A DNA stretch of 64,000 nucleotides from an uncultured Shewanella sp. (GTDB lineage Bacteria > Pseudomonadota > Gammaproteobacteria > Enterobacterales > Shewanellaceae), in assembly GCA_947503555.1 (NCBI GenBank), contig CANNEE010000007.1:62001-126000 (forward strand), written 5' to 3'. The position numbers and the translations under genes were made by a program. Below the pieces are notes generated by a model. The model was not told the DNA's origin. It saw nothing but the letters and a program-made list of their open reading frames with translations, and made no database searches. Positions 17,782-27,237 of the stretch are shown here, one piece after another; the stretch's first letter is position 1; each line of letters opens with the position of its first letter.

Positions 17782-19344
17782 ATGACACAGATGAATCATG
17801 CCGAGTTACCCCCAGAAAGTATCGAGTTCGGCCACTCTGCCCTTACCATTGAACAAGTCTGTGCCATTGCTCATGGAGCAAAAGTAACACTTTCAGATAC
17901 TCCTGAATATCGAGAGTACATACAAAAGGGCGCTAGGTTTATCGACAGCCTTTTACATGAAGAAGGCGTTGTCTATGGCGTTACTACTGGTTATGGAGAC
18001 TCATGTACGGTCAATGTCGGCATAGATTTAGTACAAGAACTACCACTACACCTTTCACGATTTCATGGTTGTGGCCTAGGAAATATCCTCACAACAACGC
18101 AAGCCAGAGCCGTTATGGCTTGTCGCCTGAGCTCCTTAACGATAGGGAAGTCAGGAGTAAGCTATGAGTTACTTGCCAGAATTGTTGAATTACTCAATCT
18201 AGACATAGTTCCAGTTATTCCTGAAGAAGGCTCCGTTGGCGCAAGCGGCGATCTTACGCCGCTATCTTATCTTGCAGGCGTCCTAGTTGGAGAACGTGAG
18301 GTACTGTACAAAGGAGAAAGGCGCAGTACTGCAGATGTTTACGCAGAGTTAGATATTCAACCGCTCAAACTCAGACCTAAAGAAGGCCTAGCCTTAATGA
18401 ACGGTACTGCTGTCATGACAGCTATAGCCTGCCTAGCCTATGATAGAGCGAAATACTTAGCCAAATTGGCAAGCCGTATTACAGCAATGGCTTCATTAAC
18501 CTTAAAGGGCAATTCAAACCATTTTGACGAAATATTGTTTGCTGCGAAACCACACCCTGGTCAAAGCCAAATTGCCGCATGGATTCGTCAAGATCTAAAC
18601 CATTATGAACATCCTAGAAACTCTGATAGGTTACAAGACAGATATTCAATTCGGTGTGCACCTCATATCATAGGAGTATTACAAGACGCACTACCCTTTA
18701 TGCGACAGTTTATAGAAACAGAGCTCAATAGTGCGAACGACAACCCTATTGTAGATGCTGAAGGGGAACACATACTTCATGGAGGGCATTTCTATGGCGG
18801 ACATATCGCTTTTGCCATGGATAGCCTAAAAAATTGTGTCGCCAATATCGCCGACCTCATAGATAGGCAAATGGCACTAGTCATGGATCCTAAATTCAAT
18901 AATGGCTTGCCTGCAAATCTATCCGCTGCAAAGGGGGAAAGAAAAGCGATTAACCATGGCTTTAAAGCCGTACAAATAGGCGTATCTGCTTGGACTGCCG
19001 AAGCTCTTAAAAACACTATGCCAGCCAGTGTCTTTTCACGATCAACTGAATGTCACAATCAAGATAAAGTTAGCATGGGAACAATTGCAGCAAGAGACTG
19101 CCTGCGAGTACTTCAGTTAACAGAGCAAGTAACTGCTGCGGCATTACTTGCGATGACTCAGGGTATTGATCTAAGAGTTGCTCAAGAAGAGTTAGATCCG
19201 GCCTCTCTGACTCCATCTCTGGCCAAAACACTTTCCCAAGTGAAAATAGATTTCGAACCCTTAACTGAGGATAGACCTCTAGAGCCGTTACTCCGTCAGA
19301 CCATAACTAAGATCCAGTCTCAATTTTGGGAAGTTTGTTCATGA
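17782..19344 (+). CDS. Aromatic amino acid ammonia lyase (HAL/TAL/PAL family)
   Basis: MIO-dependent lyase that would release ammonia from an aromatic amino acid, giving a cinnamate-type acid usable as aryl precursor. The 520 residues include Ala154-Ser155-Gly156, which cyclise to the MIO group, and the YGVTTGYGD segment with the catalytic Tyr. The substrate-selectivity pair is Phe94-His95 (SRFHGCG), unlike the Ser-His of histidine lyase or the His-Leu of Rhodobacter tyrosine lyase. No hut genes are near, so histidine catabolism is unlikely. Tyrosine is favoured by context. It starts directly after the apeJ stop. Confidence 0.82.
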   Translation: MTQMNHAELPPESIEFGHSALTIEQVCAIAHGAKVTLSDTPEYREYIQKGARFIDSLLHEEGVVYGVTTGYGDSCTVNVGIDLVQELPLHLSRFHGCGLGNILTTTQARAVMACRLSSLTIGKSGVSYELLARIVELLNLDIVPVIPEEGSVGASGDLTPLSYLAGVLVGEREVLYKGERRSTADVYAELDIQPLKLRPKEGLALMNGTAVMTAIACLAYDRAKYLAKLASRITAMASLTLKGNSNHFDEILFAAKPHPGQSQIAAWIRQDLNHYEHPRNSDRLQDRYSIRCAPHIIGVLQDALPFMRQFIETELNSANDNPIVDAEGEHILHGGHFYGGHIAFAMDSLKNCVANIADLIDRQMALVMDPKFNNGLPANLSAAKGERKAINHGFKAVQIGVSAWTAEALKNTMPASVFSRSTECHNQDKVSMGTIAARDCLRVLQLTEQVTAAALLAMTQGIDLRVAQEELDPASLTPSLAKTLSQVKIDFEPLTEDRPLEPLLRQTITKIQSQFWEVCS

Positions 19345-19772
19345 AACCGATATTAACGACAGAGCTTGAAATGACAATCCCGTTTCATGATGTCGACTCG
19401 ATGGAAATTACTTGGCATGGCAACTATCTTCGCTATTTTGAAATAGCCAGATGCCAACTGCTAGATTTGATCAATTATAATTATCGTCAAATGCGAGATT
19501 CTGGCTATGCTTGGCCCATAGTTGATGTCAATATCAAATATGTTAAGCCAAGCACCTTCGAGCAGAAAATAAAAGTCATTGCATCTCTAGTCGAATGGGA
19601 AAACCGTATGCGAATCAACTATCAAATACGAGATGTGTTGACAAATGAAAGGCTCACTAAAGGATATACAATTCAAGCAGCAGTTGATGCTCAAACACAA
19701 GAGCTATGCTTTATCACACCTAAGGTATTTCAAGATAAGATCCTTTCACTAATAGAAGCTAAGAAATTATGA
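19341..19772 (+). CDS. apeK: Hot-dog thioesterase (ApeK)
   Basis: 4-hydroxybenzoyl-CoA-type thioesterase, presumed to hydrolyse aryl polyene or aryl thioesters. The 143 residues hold IPFHDVDSMEITWHGNYLRYFE, the family's catalytic Asp and following helix. ATG 19341 overlaps the lyase stop (ATGA) and is favoured over an in-frame TTG at 19326. It is coupled by ATGA to the LolA-like gene. Confidence 0.82.
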   Translation: MKPILTTELEMTIPFHDVDSMEITWHGNYLRYFEIARCQLLDLINYNYRQMRDSGYAWPIVDVNIKYVKPSTFEQKIKVIASLVEWENRMRINYQIRDVLTNERLTKGYTIQAAVDAQTQELCFITPKVFQDKILSLIEAKKL

Positions 19773-20497
19773 AAATAGCCTCATATATTGGTTTGCTCAG
19801 CAAAAGAAAGTACTCTATGACTAGAAAATTCCCCTTATCTTTGTCACTGCTATTTTTAATTGTGTGCTCACAGGCGAGCGCTAACGATGGAGCAAGTCTA
19901 GAAGACTTATTTCTAAAGCAAGCTCAACCGAATCAATTACAAAGTCTTAGCAATCAATTACATGTAGAAAAAACAACAAAAGGTGACTTTACTCAATATC
20001 GAAAACTAAAGGTACTTAAAAAGCCTTTAATCAGCAAAGGTAAGTTTATTTTTAAGCAAGACTTAGGTATCGCTTGGCTTCAGTTAACACCATTCCAAAC
20101 AAGTATAATATTAATGCAAGGTAATATTATTCAAAAAGATAGCCAAGGTCAGATTCGAGTAACTACAGCAGACCAAACTTCAAAGGCCAATGTCTTTAGC
20201 CAAGAAATGCCCAAGTTAATGAATGCATTACTAACCGGAAACCTGCAACAACTAAACAAACAATTCAAATTGTTTTATAAACCAGCAGCTCAACAACAAT
20301 GGCAACTGGGACTTATCCCATTAGATCAGAATATTCGTAAAGCAATCCCTAAAATGGTACTTTCAGGAAAGCATCATATAGACAGTCTAGTTTTACTCAA
20401 TAACAATGGTGACACAACTAGAATAGAGTTCGATAATTTAAGTAATCAATCGCTCACAACAAAAGAACTTGCTTACTTTAACTTTGAGGTTAACTAG
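19769..20497 (+). CDS. apeL: LolA-like outer membrane lipoprotein carrier (ApeL)
   Basis: Periplasmic LolA-fold protein thought to carry the lipid-linked aryl polyene across the periplasm. A signal peptide is clear from MTRKFPLSLSLLFLIVCSQASA, so translation may begin at ATG 19817. ATG 19769 is kept because it overlaps the apeK stop (ATGA) and would only lengthen the n-region. The mature part (~200 residues) is beta-rich, with FTQYRKLKVLKKPLISKGKF matching the LolA opening strand. Paired with the exporter that follows. Confidence 0.8.
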   Translation: MKIASYIGLLSKRKYSMTRKFPLSLSLLFLIVCSQASANDGASLEDLFLKQAQPNQLQSLSNQLHVEKTTKGDFTQYRKLKVLKKPLISKGKFIFKQDLGIAWLQLTPFQTSIILMQGNIIQKDSQGQIRVTTADQTSKANVFSQEMPKLMNALLTGNLQQLNKQFKLFYKPAAQQQWQLGLIPLDQNIRKAIPKMVLSGKHHIDSLVLLNNNGDTTRIEFDNLSNQSLTTKELAYFNFEVN

Positions 20498-22875
20498 TGA
20501 GCTGGATAACTAACAACCAGTCTAATCACAATAAATTTAAATTCATCATATGGCTAACTTTACAGTTAGCTCTAGTCATTTCCGTTATATTCATGTGGCA
20601 ATCGGGCGCTAAAGTTAACAGCGACATACTCGCGATGCTGCCACAAATAGAGCAAGACCCACTTATACAAAGGGCACAAAACCAAGTTGAACAACATTTA
20701 GCTAATCGCATTTACCTCAGTATAACGGGGGAAGATGAAGTTCAAGTCATACATGCAAGCAAGCTAATGATTGACCTGTTAAGTCGTAATAATGCTGTAT
20801 TTAGTCAAGTTACAAGTGCAGACTCAAAATTAGCTAATAGGCTCAATCAATATTACTTTAAACATAGATTTAAACTGTTAACGTCAACTCAATCCCAACC
20901 TCTTATTGAGCACAATTTAACTCCTTTAATTCAAAATGCTCAATCTCAGCTATATAGCACCTTTGGCTACGCCAATAGTGATCTACTGACCCAAGACCCA
21001 TTACTGTTATTTCCTGAAAATATGCTGTCTTTAGCTTCAAAAACGGACTTAACGCAAACCCAAGGAATATTAATAAAAAGGCACGATGGGTTAGTGTCCA
21101 GTATCGTAATGGCAAAATCTAATCTCAGTGTGTTTAACCCGAACGTTCAGCAAATACAGTTTCAAACCATCGTTGATGCAATTTCTCAAATCAAACTGCA
21201 ATATCCAAACCTTAAAATCAATAAGGCAGGAGCTTTATTTCATGCAAGGGCTGCAACAGAAAACGCCAAACAAGAAGTTTCAATAATAGGAAGCCTATCA
21301 TTAGCTGGGGTAGTGCTTTTGGTTTGGTTAACTTTTCGGTCTCTAATGCCTTTGGCTGTCACCCTGATCACAGTATCTACAGGCTTACTTTTTGCAATTA
21401 CACTAACCTTAGCAATATTTGGTGAGATTCACCTACTGACACTCGTATTTGGCACGAGTCTTATTGGCATTGCTATTGATTATAGCTTTCATTTTTACTG
21501 TGAAAAGTTAGAGCAAAAAGATGCTACAGCCTCCGATATAAAGCGGCATATTCTTCCTGCTATTTCACTTGCTTTATCTACTAGCATACTAGCCTATATT
21601 GGAATAGGTATTATGCCATTTCCCGGAATGCAGCAAGTCGCAATATTTTGCGCTGCGGGACTCTTCTCGGCCTATATAACATTGATACTTGCTTATCCAA
21701 GTATAGGTGCCTCAAAACTTAACTGTACGCAGGCTCCACTGAACATAGCTCAAATGTACCTCAACGGCTTTAATCGATTGAGTCTACTCACCTCTCAGCC
21801 TATAAGAGGCGTATTCATAGTAACTTCTTGCTTCATTATATTTTGGGGATTGAGTCAGCTTAAAAGCAATGATGACATTCGAGCGTTACAACAAAGTCCA
21901 ATCGACATTCTGGCTCAAGAAGCAAAAGTAAGAGGTTTATTGAGTGGCGGTACCGATAATCAATTTCTTCTTGTACAAGCACAAACGAAAGAGGAACTGT
22001 TACAAAAACTAGAGGCTCTAGAGCCTGACTTTACAGCAAGTATCAACAACCATGAGATAACCAGCTATATCAGCTTAGCAAACTATATTCCTAGCCAAAA
22101 AAAGCAGAATGAAGCCTATGCACTGCAGTCTCAAATATATCGTAGTGGACTTTCTAGAATCGAAAGTGAACTGGGGCTAAGCGAAAAGATACTAAAACCA
22201 TTAACTCACCAATACCAAATAGCTAAGAGTAATTTCATTACACCAGAAACATTCCTCGACACCATAAAGTCAGAGCAATTGGCCGCTTTATGGCTTCCGC
22301 CAGTAAGTCAAAATGGTGTAGAGCAATATGCCAGCATTGTCTTACTCGGAGGGGTAAAAAATATAACATTACTCGCGGATAGAATTGATGCTCTACCTGG
22401 TGTCTCACTAGTTGATAAAGTTGCTTCAATATCTGATGTTATGGCCCAATATAAAGGCGTAACATTAAAACTAATTACTTTGGCCTTGTGTTGTGCACTG
22501 ATTATTTTCTCTTTCCGCTTCGGAGTGATAAAAGCACTTATTGTTGTTGCAATACCCACACTGGCAATCACTTTCACCATCACTACCCTAGGGCTTCTCA
22601 GTACTGGATTTAGTCTATTTCATGCACTTGCACTTCTTCTAGTATTAGGTATTGGAATCGATTACAGCCTCTTCTTTGCCGAAGCTAAGCAGCAAACTCG
22701 TGCTGTTATGTTAGCCGTATTTCTCTCTGCCAGCTCGACATTACTTGCCTTTGGTCTGCTTGCACTAAGCCAGACACCAGCCATACATAACTTTGGCCTA
22801 ACGCTTGCCATTGGAATTGGTTATGCGTTTTTTCTTTCACCTTTTATTCAAATATTGACAAGGACTTCTAAGTGA
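20497..22875 (+). CDS. apeM: MMPL/RND-type exporter (ApeM)
   Basis: Inner membrane exporter of the RND superfamily, expected to extract the aryl polyene lipid for transfer to ApeL. The 792 residues show one N-terminal helix, a large periplasmic loop (~40-250), a bundle of about five to six helices with GTSLIGIAIDYSFHF, a second periplasmic loop (~440-650), and a second bundle with LVLGIGIDYSLFF. The repeated GIxIDYS motif in TM4 and TM10 is typical of MMPL proteins. The start is GTG, overlapping the apeL stop. Confidence 0.88.
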   Translation: MSWITNNQSNHNKFKFIIWLTLQLALVISVIFMWQSGAKVNSDILAMLPQIEQDPLIQRAQNQVEQHLANRIYLSITGEDEVQVIHASKLMIDLLSRNNAVFSQVTSADSKLANRLNQYYFKHRFKLLTSTQSQPLIEHNLTPLIQNAQSQLYSTFGYANSDLLTQDPLLLFPENMLSLASKTDLTQTQGILIKRHDGLVSSIVMAKSNLSVFNPNVQQIQFQTIVDAISQIKLQYPNLKINKAGALFHARAATENAKQEVSIIGSLSLAGVVLLVWLTFRSLMPLAVTLITVSTGLLFAITLTLAIFGEIHLLTLVFGTSLIGIAIDYSFHFYCEKLEQKDATASDIKRHILPAISLALSTSILAYIGIGIMPFPGMQQVAIFCAAGLFSAYITLILAYPSIGASKLNCTQAPLNIAQMYLNGFNRLSLLTSQPIRGVFIVTSCFIIFWGLSQLKSNDDIRALQQSPIDILAQEAKVRGLLSGGTDNQFLLVQAQTKEELLQKLEALEPDFTASINNHEITSYISLANYIPSQKKQNEAYALQSQIYRSGLSRIESELGLSEKILKPLTHQYQIAKSNFITPETFLDTIKSEQLAALWLPPVSQNGVEQYASIVLLGGVKNITLLADRIDALPGVSLVDKVASISDVMAQYKGVTLKLITLALCCALIIFSFRFGVIKALIVVAIPTLAITFTITTLGLLSTGFSLFHALALLLVLGIGIDYSLFFAEAKQQTRAVMLAVFLSASSTLLAFGLLALSQTPAIHNFGLTLAIGIGYAFFLSPFIQILTRTSK

Positions 22876-24122
22876 CTATAGCTGCAACTGACACAAGCCC
22901 AAAAACAGAATTAACAGATGTCCTCATCATAGGTGCTGGTCCTTCAGGAGCCTTAGCCGCGAGTCTTTTACACCAACAAGGGCATAAAGTTCTTGTTCTT
23001 GAAAAACAGTATTTTCCTAGATTTTCAATCGGAGAAAGTCTTCTTCCCTGCTGTATGCAATTTATAGAAGAAGCAGGAATGTTGGATGCCGTTAACAATG
23101 CTGGATTCCAATATAAAAATGGTGCAGCCTTTAATTCACAAGGACGCTATATCACATTTGATTTTACAGAAAAGTACACTCCAGGCCCAGGAACCACTTT
23201 CCAAGTACAACGTGGCAAATTTGACAAGCTGTTAGCAGATACAGCTCAAAGCCAAGGCGTAGAAATCCGCTATGGACAAGAAGTGATTGACGTAGATTTA
23301 AGCGCAAAGCCGCTCGTACAAGTAAAAAGCGACCAGGGAAGAAAATACCAAATACAGGCTAAATATATTTTAGACGCTAGCGGCTTTGGCAGGGTACTTC
23401 CCAAATTGCTAGATCTAGAACGCCCCTCCAACCTCGCTTCTCGTTGTGCTATTTTCACCCACATAAGAGACAATATTAACGATGGTCGCTTTGATCGTAA
23501 TAAGATTCTTATTAGCGTTCATCCTGATCACAAAGACGTTTGGTATTGGTTAATTCCATTTAGTGATGGAACAAGTTCAATTGGCGTTGTGGCAGAGCCA
23601 CATTTGTTAGAGCATCTATCAGGTACATTGGAAGAACAACTTTTAACTATAACTCGCCAAGAGCCCTATTTAGAGAAAATTCTTCAGCATGCTGAAATCA
23701 TACAAACAGTAAATAAACTTCAAGGATATTCAGCAAACGTTACAAGATTAGCAACGGATAAATTTGCCCTACTTGGCAACGCAGGAGAGTTCCTCGATCC
23801 CGTATTCTCTTCTGGCGTCACTATCGCAATGCAATCTGCCTCCATGGCAGCTAAATCTCTACATCGGCAATTACAAGGTCAAAAGGTTGATTGGCAAGCT
23901 GAATATGCAAAGCCACTTTCACAAGGCGTAGATACATTTAGAACTTATGTAGAGGCTTGGTATGATACGCGTTTCCAAGATGTGATTTTCTATGAAAATC
24001 CAAACCCCAAAATTAAAGAAATGATCTGCTCAATACTTGCAGGGTATGCTTGGGATAATAACAACCCCTTTGTAATTGAATCACAACGCCGACTTGATAT
24101 GGTGGTCAACTTATGCAAATAG
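22872..24122 (+). CDS. Flavin-dependent halogenase-like oxidoreductase
   Basis: FAD monooxygenase-fold enzyme, possibly halogenating or hydroxylating the aryl head group. The 416 residues start with the dinucleotide-binding motif GAGPSGALAASLL, then FPRFSIGESLLPCC, the form seen in phenolic flavin halogenases, and the halogenase signature WxWxIP as Trp224-Tyr-Trp226-Leu-Ile-Pro229. A second FAD segment is LLGNAGEFLDPVFSSGV. It is coupled to apeM by GTGA overlap. It is an addition to the core APE gene set. Brominated aryl polyenes (xanthomonadins) are known elsewhere, so halogenation is a plausible but untested role. Confidence 0.75.
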   Translation: MTIAATDTSPKTELTDVLIIGAGPSGALAASLLHQQGHKVLVLEKQYFPRFSIGESLLPCCMQFIEEAGMLDAVNNAGFQYKNGAAFNSQGRYITFDFTEKYTPGPGTTFQVQRGKFDKLLADTAQSQGVEIRYGQEVIDVDLSAKPLVQVKSDQGRKYQIQAKYILDASGFGRVLPKLLDLERPSNLASRCAIFTHIRDNINDGRFDRNKILISVHPDHKDVWYWLIPFSDGTSSIGVVAEPHLLEHLSGTLEEQLLTITRQEPYLEKILQHAEIIQTVNKLQGYSANVTRLATDKFALLGNAGEFLDPVFSSGVTIAMQSASMAAKSLHRQLQGQKVDWQAEYAKPLSQGVDTFRTYVEAWYDTRFQDVIFYENPNPKIKEMICSILAGYAWDNNNPFVIESQRRLDMVVNLCK

Positions 24123-24814
24123 ACAATCAAGGTAAGTTAACTTCTGCACCAGTAAGGAGCTATCTTATTGTGATGTTGGCTTGTCTTGGGTTCATTTCTG
24201 GATGCTCCCAATTGCTTATCAGACAAACCTGTGTGGCTCTTTCGCCATCGATAAATTATTGTCTCGCACCGTTGCCCTTAGAGCAAAGACCTCTTCCATC
24301 AAATAAAGAAAAAACTAAGTCTTTAAAAGAACAACCTATAAAAAGTGATTTAGACCCAAACACCAGCCTTTCCACTACCAATAAAATACTGCTTACTATC
24401 GGTCAAGAACAACATGAGTTATTGACCCAGATTGAAGTTCAAGCGAATAAGATTACCTTAGTCGGCTTAGCTCCTTTAGGGCAGGCGCTATTCACCTTAG
24501 TATATGATGGTGAACAACTAATTAGTGAACAAAGCCCATTTTTAGGTGAACAGTTTAAACCTGAGTATCTAATGGCAATTATGCAACTAATATATTGGCC
24601 CAAAAAGCTAATTAACTCCCATTTATCATCAGGAGTACTAGTGTCAAAACCCTGCAATAAGGTACATTGTCGCTATCTGCTAACTGACGCAGCCTCTGGT
24701 ACAGAAACAGATGAGATTATAGTTATTCATTACAGTGATCTTGAACTTTGGCAAGCACATATCGATTTATCTATACCCGCAGGCAACTTTAAATTAAACA
24801 TAACGCCACTGTAA
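24113..24814 (+). CDS. apeN: DUF3261 lipoprotein (ApeN)
   Basis: Probable outer membrane lipoprotein of the APE transport machinery. After about 20 polar residues comes a hydrophobic stretch ending in the lipobox FISGC, so lipidation at that Cys is expected. The rest (~200 residues) matches the DUF3261 pattern of short beta-rich proteins found in APE clusters. It overlaps the halogenase-like gene by 10 bases. Together with ApeL and ApeM it would make up an export route from inner to outer membrane. Confidence 0.75.
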   Translation: MQIDNQGKLTSAPVRSYLIVMLACLGFISGCSQLLIRQTCVALSPSINYCLAPLPLEQRPLPSNKEKTKSLKEQPIKSDLDPNTSLSTTNKILLTIGQEQHELLTQIEVQANKITLVGLAPLGQALFTLVYDGEQLISEQSPFLGEQFKPEYLMAIMQLIYWPKKLINSHLSSGVLVSKPCNKVHCRYLLTDAASGTETDEIIVIHYSDLELWQAHIDLSIPAGNFKLNITPL

Positions 24815-24841
24815 CCCTGTTTCATTGATTAAGAATTAACT

Positions 24842-26020
24842 ATGACCTCTATTGCAATAAATAACATGGGTTTATGTACCCCTTTAGGAAACGATCATAA
24901 ATCAGTAACCCAAAACCTTATTGCCGCCAATACAGACGGTATGCAATGGCGAAATGATCTCCTATTTAATGCCAGTACTCTTGTAGGTCAAGTATCTACA
25001 GCGTTACCAACTTTACCTAAGCACCTCAGCCAATTTGATTGTCGTAACAATAGGATACTTTTATCTTCAGCTCTTCAAATTGAAGCCGCAGTTACCAAAG
25101 CAAAAACTCAATTTGGTTCAGATCGAATAGGTGTAATCATAGGTACTAGCACTTCTGGCATATCGAAAGGTGAAAGTGCGCTAAAGTATCGTAAACAGCA
25201 CGGTCACTTCCCTAATAGTTATCACTATTTTCAGCAAGAGTTAGGTTCAAGTAGCGACTTTTTACGCCAACTATTTGAACTGTCAGGCCCATGCTATACG
25301 GTTTCAACTGCCTGTTCTTCTAGCACCAAAGTTTTTGCATCAGCTAAACGTATGCTCCTAGCTAATCTTTGCGATATGGTCATAGTTGGTGGGGTTGATA
25401 GCTTATGTCAGCTAACACTTAACGGGTTTGCATCATTGGAATCTGTTTCTAAAGGACACTGCAAGCCCTTTAGTAAAAATCGTGATGGAATAAACATTGG
25501 GGAGGGCTCAGCTCTTTTCACTTTAGAGTTGGGGCAAGGCCAAGTAAACCTATCAGGTATTGGAGAGTCGAGTGATGCCCACCATATCTCAGCACCACAC
25601 CCTGACGGTGAAGGAGCAATCACTGCAATGCAGGCCGCACTACGAGATGCAAGCCTTAGACCCGAAGATATCAGCTACATAAATCTCCACGGTACAGCCA
25701 CACCAAAAAATGATGCTATGGAGAGTAGAGCTATTAACTCCGTTTTTGGCGATAATATCCCTTTATGTTCCTCCACTAAACCCATTACTGGACATGCGCT
25801 TGGTGCTGCTGGAGCAATTGAAGCAGCACTCGCATTTTTATTGTTACAACCAGAGCAGAAACAATTGCCACCTCATAAATGGGATGGGGAGCCAGATTTA
25901 CAAGACCCTCAACTTCCACTGGTTATCAATAAACAAGAAGCCAATATCGAACATGTTATGAGCAATTCGTTTGCATTTGGTGGGAGTAATGCCTGCCTAA
26001 TACTAAGTAGAGGAATATAA
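24842..26020 (+). CDS. apeO: Beta-ketoacyl-ACP synthase (KS-alpha, ApeO)
   Basis: Catalytic ketosynthase that elongates the aryl polyene with malonyl-ACP, probably as a heterodimer with the cysteine-less ApeC. The 392-residue FabF-type protein has the active-site Cys158 in VSTACSSS, and the two histidines in INLHGTATPKND and KPITGHALGAAG. It begins 27 bases after apeN and two bases before apeP. The cluster has a second complete KS (apeR), as in known APE systems. Confidence 0.9.
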   Translation: MTSIAINNMGLCTPLGNDHKSVTQNLIAANTDGMQWRNDLLFNASTLVGQVSTALPTLPKHLSQFDCRNNRILLSSALQIEAAVTKAKTQFGSDRIGVIIGTSTSGISKGESALKYRKQHGHFPNSYHYFQQELGSSSDFLRQLFELSGPCYTVSTACSSSTKVFASAKRMLLANLCDMVIVGGVDSLCQLTLNGFASLESVSKGHCKPFSKNRDGINIGEGSALFTLELGQGQVNLSGIGESSDAHHISAPHPDGEGAITAMQAALRDASLRPEDISYINLHGTATPKNDAMESRAINSVFGDNIPLCSSTKPITGHALGAAGAIEAALAFLLLQPEQKQLPPHKWDGEPDLQDPQLPLVINKQEANIEHVMSNSFAFGGSNACLILSRGI

Positions 26021-26021
26021 G

Positions 26022-26519
26022 ATGACTGCAATTAATGAGTTGTCTCAATTATCGGTTAATGAATTAGTACCTCATAGAGCGCCTATGATATTAATCGATC
26101 AAATAATAAAACACTCACCCAATAATTTGATAACGCAAGTTCATATCACCACAGAAAGCCCCTACTATGACGCGCAAACATTGGGGGTTCCTAATTATGT
26201 TGGCATAGAATATATGGCTCAAAGCATTGCTGCGCTAGCTGGAGCCGAAGCCAAAGCTAAAGGTGAAGAGATTCGAATAGGTTTCTTATTGGGCTCAAGA
26301 AAACTAGTAATGGATATACCTCAGTACGATTTAGGTCAAACCTACCAAGTAGAGGTAACTCGCTTATATCAAGAAGACTCAGGTTTAGCTGTATTTGATT
26401 GTTACATCAGTCATCAAGGGAAACAGGTATCTAGTGCTAATGTTAATGTATTTCAACCTAAGGATACAAAAGCCTATATAGCAGAAAGCCTCGAAGGTTC
26501 AGGAGAAAACAATGAATAA
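26022..26519 (+). CDS. apeP: ApeP-type 3-hydroxyacyl-ACP dehydratase subunit
   Basis: Hot-dog protein of the APE dehydratase family, 165 residues. It has the HRAPMILIDQI opening and the central helix GIEYMAQSIAALAGAEA, which supplies the acidic residue of the dehydratase active site, but no FabZ-type GHFPxxP histidine motif. This complements ApeI and supports an ApeI:ApeP heterodimer. It overlaps apeQ by eight bases. Confidence 0.85.
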   Translation: MTAINELSQLSVNELVPHRAPMILIDQIIKHSPNNLITQVHITTESPYYDAQTLGVPNYVGIEYMAQSIAALAGAEAKAKGEEIRIGFLLGSRKLVMDIPQYDLGQTYQVEVTRLYQEDSGLAVFDCYISHQGKQVSSANVNVFQPKDTKAYIAESLEGSGENNE

Positions 26520-27237
26520 TAGAGTATTAGTGACAGGCTCAAGTCGAGGCATAGGTAAAGCTATTGCGTTAAAGTTAGCCGAATCTGGCTTTGATATCGC
26601 ACTGCACTATCACAGCAACATTATAGCGGCAGAAGCCACAGAAAGTGAACTCAAGGCACTTGGCATTAGTGTGAGTAAACTCCAATTCGATATTGGCAAC
26701 AGAGAGCAAGTAAAAAAGGCTTTAGCAGAAGATATAGCAACTAATGGTGCCTACTATGGCGTCATACTTAATGCGGGGATAAATGCTGACAATGCTTTTC
26801 CTGCGATGACTGAAGAAGAATGGGACCAAATCGTCCATACCAATTTAGATGGCTTTTATAATGTAATTCACCCTAGCATTATGCCCATGATACAAAATAG
26901 AAAAGGTGGAAGAATTATCACTCTAGCATCAGTTTCAGGCATTGCTGGAAACAGAGGTCAAGTTAATTATAGCGCTTCTAAAGCGGGCATCATTGGCGCT
27001 ACAAAAGCGCTATCACTTGAACTGGCAAAACGCAAAATCACTGTAAATTGTATTGCTCCGGGTTTAATTGAAACCGATATGGTTAATGACTTTCCTAAAG
27101 AGATGATCAACCAAATGGTACCTATGCGCCGTATGGGGCAAGCTAAAGAAGTTGCAGCACTAGCTAACTTCTTAATGTCTGAAGATGCGGGGTACATTAC
27201 ACGCCAAGTAATCTCCGTCAATGGAGGTATGATATGA
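26512..27237 (+). CDS. apeQ: 3-ketoacyl-ACP reductase (FabG-like, ApeQ)
   Basis: SDR enzyme reducing 3-ketoacyl-ACP intermediates with NADPH. The 241 residues have the TGSSRGIGKA cofactor motif, LNAG, the catalytic serine in ASVSGIAGN, and YSASKAG (Tyr and Lys). A C-terminal RQVISVNGGMI is standard for FabG. It overlaps apeP upstream and apeR downstream by four bases. No enoyl reductase gene is present in the operon, as required for a product that keeps its double bonds. Confidence 0.92.
   Translation: MNNRVLVTGSSRGIGKAIALKLAESGFDIALHYHSNIIAAEATESELKALGISVSKLQFDIGNREQVKKALAEDIATNGAYYGVILNAGINADNAFPAMTEEEWDQIVHTNLDGFYNVIHPSIMPMIQNRKGGRIITLASVSGIAGNRGQVNYSASKAGIIGATKALSLELAKRKITVNCIAPGLIETDMVNDFPKEMINQMVPMRRMGQAKEVAALANFLMSEDAGYITRQVISVNGGMI

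Noticed and set aside
17782-19344. Histidine ammonia-lyase hutH of a hut pathway
   Set aside because: No hutU, hutI or hutC nearby, the selectivity residues differ, and the gene is embedded in the pigment operon.
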